The position numbers and the translations under genes are program-made. 26,972 bases of DNA. Origin: Mariniphaga sp. (GTDB lineage: Bacteria > Bacteroidota > Bacteroidia > Bacteroidales > Prolixibacteraceae). The DNA is taken from NCBI GenBank assembly GCA_025363795.1, contig JANYLE010000106.1:1-26972 (forward strand), read 5' to 3'. The notes beneath the pieces are model-generated. The model was given only the letters and a program-made list of their open reading frames with translations. It did no database searches and had not been told where the DNA came from. This document shows positions 25,475 through 26,972 of the stretch, piece by piece. Position 1 is the first letter of the stretch. Every line of letters starts with the position of its first letter.

Positions 25475-26569
25475 ATGAGAAAATATATTTATTCATTATT
25501 CTTTGCAATTGTATCATTTGTGTTTCTTGGGTTTTATTCATCATCAGTTGAAAGACCGAATGATAGTTTTTGGAGGAATAAAGGTAGACTCATTACTCAT
25601 CAATTTGTCGATAAAAATGACTCTATTTCAGGTCAGGAAATCTTTGAATTACTGGATAGTAAAGGCTTAACAATTTGGTTTTGTCGTGATATTCATAAAC
25701 AAGTGTGCATGAATGGCTTGTGTAAAATGATTCATTTATGGCTATTTTGGGATGGCGAAGGGAAATACCTTGGTATACGGTTGCCAGAAAATGAAGTGCT
25801 TACAAAATTGGGGCATAACAATTTTGAACCTACCGATTATCAAACGCTTGATTGTATCCTCAAGGATACTTCATCTTTACTGAAAGAATTGAAATTAGAA
25901 ATTTTAACAGATGAAAGCGCAACAAAGAATAAACACGAGGTGGATGTCTATACGGGAGCAACTAAACCAACTTTATCTCAAGTTGTAGTCAACGGAGCAG
26001 TTTATACTTGTTATGCACTTTGGCATACTGTATACGGACAATCACAAAAAACAATTATGGATATTCTGAATAAACGGATCAATCAAAGCTATCTGGCACT
26101 CCTTTTTAAAAGCGAAAATCCATTTCATGTTTCACTTGCTATCAGTAGTGTTGAAAAGCATCCCGAATTCCATACTTACTTTTATCCACAGATTATCTCC
26201 GTAATTAAATCAACCGATCCTTCTCTTTCAAAATTGGCTCTGGATTATTTTGAACCGGCCAAGCTTAAAGATGTAGTTATACAAAAGAAATTGGTGATGT
26301 TAAATGTTAGTCCACAAAAGAAATATGACATTATTTGGAAATTCACGAAAGTCGAGGAAACCAGTAATTTTGTGTTAGCTAAGATGCTGGTATTATACAA
26401 AAATCATAAACTGATTGATGGTTCATTAAATTTGATCTTAAGTCTAATTAAAAGTGATAACCTATTGAACCGAAGGATCGTTAAACTTCTTAACCGAATT
26501 GAAGCTTCTGAAAACACATATAATCAAAACCTTATTCGTATAGTTTTGAATAATTGTAAAAAGATCTGA
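25475..26569 (+). CDS. Exported protein with FMN-binding-like TGAT motif and helical repeat tail
   Basis: This protein of 364 residues is not firmly assigned. A signal peptide or membrane anchor spans about residues 1-24. Residues about 63-188 carry the pattern CRDIHKQVCMNGLC (Cys 70, 78, 83), then HLWLFWDGEGKYLGIRLP, then FEPTDYQTLDCIL near 117-129 and VDVYTGATKPTLSQVVVNGAVYTCY near 156-180. The TGAT at 160-163 resembles the S/T-GAT motif where RnfG/NqrC-type domains bind FMN covalently through a Thr. The second half (about 195-364) is predicted helical and HEAT-like, with VSLAISSVEKHPEFHTYFYPQIISVIKS. Position after a FAD-dependent oxidoreductase supports electron transfer. The alternatives are an unrelated lipid- or metal-binding protein. 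Covalent flavinylation would normally need an ApbE-type transferase, which is not in the window. Confidence 0.5.
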   Translation: MRKYIYSLFFAIVSFVFLGFYSSSVERPNDSFWRNKGRLITHQFVDKNDSISGQEIFELLDSKGLTIWFCRDIHKQVCMNGLCKMIHLWLFWDGEGKYLGIRLPENEVLTKLGHNNFEPTDYQTLDCILKDTSSLLKELKLEILTDESATKNKHEVDVYTGATKPTLSQVVVNGAVYTCYALWHTVYGQSQKTIMDILNKRINQSYLALLFKSENPFHVSLAISSVEKHPEFHTYFYPQIISVIKSTDPSLSKLALDYFEPAKLKDVVIQKKLVMLNVSPQKKYDIIWKFTKVEETSNFVLAKMLVLYKNHKLIDGSLNLILSLIKSDNLLNRRIVKLLNRIEASENTYNQNLIRIVLNNCKKI

Positions 26570-26825
26570 CCAAAACTATAAATAATTATGATATGCTTTT
26601 GATAATTAATTGCATCTATTGTTTTTGCCAACAGGAAAATAGGTAAATCAAAAAATGGAATAGCATTTTTATGATACTCCCCAATTATAAGACACAAGTC
26701 ATTTTTCGTGTTTCAATGTATAAAATTATTTGACAATAAATTATAAATATTTTGCAAACTAATTTTTATATTTATTGAATAATTACAGGCTGCCTAATAT
26801 TTAACAAAATTTTAAATCCTAACCC

Positions 26826-26972
26826 ATGTCAAATGAAAAATGTTTATTGATCATTGTAGATCTTGAAAAAAAATTAGCTGAAATAGAATCAGATACTGAT
26901 CCTATTTTAATACGTTCACAAAATGCTGTTGTTTGTTGTAAGAATGCACTGACAGAAATAAAGGAAGTTGTC
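26826..26972 (+). CDS. Start of a gene, possibly RteC-like (partial at window edge)
   Basis: An ATG at 26826 opens a frame of 49 codons that runs off the end of the window. The visible N-terminus (MSNEKCLLIIVDLEKKLAEIE, then IRSQNAVVCCKNALTEIKEVV) is a charged helical stretch. It faintly resembles the beginning of RteC, a regulator of Bacteroides conjugative transposon excision, in which an E-L-E pattern is followed by a helix ending AL-ELK--V. The resemblance is too short to be safe. The 256 bases before it are AT-rich and carry no obvious gene, so it likely has its own promoter. Confidence 0.4.
   Translation, partial: MSNEKCLLIIVDLEKKLAEIESDTDPILIRSQNAVVCCKNALTEIKEVV

Noticed and set aside
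26729..26754. TTTG and ATATTTTG as a Bacteroidota -33/-7 promoter for the right-edge gene
   Set aside because: The spacing (14 bases) is too short and the -7 element does not match TAnnTTTG.
1..26972. CRISPR array, tRNA or rRNA genes
   Set aside because: No regularly spaced repeats, cloverleaf or rRNA-like segments were seen on reading both strands.

Overview
The window comes from a Bacteroidota genome. The grounds are a SusC/SusD pair, a FecI-type ECF sigma factor with a FecR/DUF4974 anti-sigma factor, an STN domain on SusC, poor Shine-Dalgarno sequences and AT-rich intergenic DNA. All apparently intact genes lie on the plus strand. Between them sit several decayed insertion sequences and broken genes.

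Positions 20-10056 hold a seven-gene catabolic cluster. It encodes a UxuA-type mannonate dehydratase without a leader, an enolase-superfamily ManD/RspA-type sugar-acid dehydratase with a Tat-like leader, an exported-looking protein possibly of mutarotase fold (TTG start), a second UxuA-type protein with a Tat-like leader, a membrane DUF362/beta-propeller fusion, a secreted RraA-like protein and a bile acid:sodium symporter family carrier. My reading is sugar-acid (hexonate/uronate-derived) catabolism in which several enzymes work outside the cytoplasm. No uronate isomerase, fructuronate reductase, KDG kinase or aldolase is in view.

Positions 10057-19124 hold an uptake and signalling locus: an IS4-type transposase remnant (minus), ECF sigma factor, FecR anti-sigma factor, a decayed full-length IS4-type transposase, a repeat-rich leader with a hairpin, SusC with an STN domain, SusD, and a strong terminator. 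The expected logic is that ligand-bound SusC signals through its STN domain to FecR, which releases the sigma factor to transcribe susCD.

Positions 19125-23800 hold an IS5-type transposase remnant, a divergent GH92-like exported glycosidase, a 127-bp inverted-repeat element, and a graveyard: a frameshifted TPR membrane gene (plus) overlapping tail-to-tail with the C-terminus of a CHAT-domain gene (minus), the latter cut off by an IS4-type transposase 3' end.

Positions 23812-26569 hold a Tat-exported FAD-dependent oxidoreductase followed by a signal-bearing protein with a TGAT motif reminiscent of covalent FMN-binding domains, perhaps a redox pair. The right edge carries the first 49 codons of a gene that may be RteC-like.

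All family assignments are from reading motifs by eye. No database search or alignment program was run.
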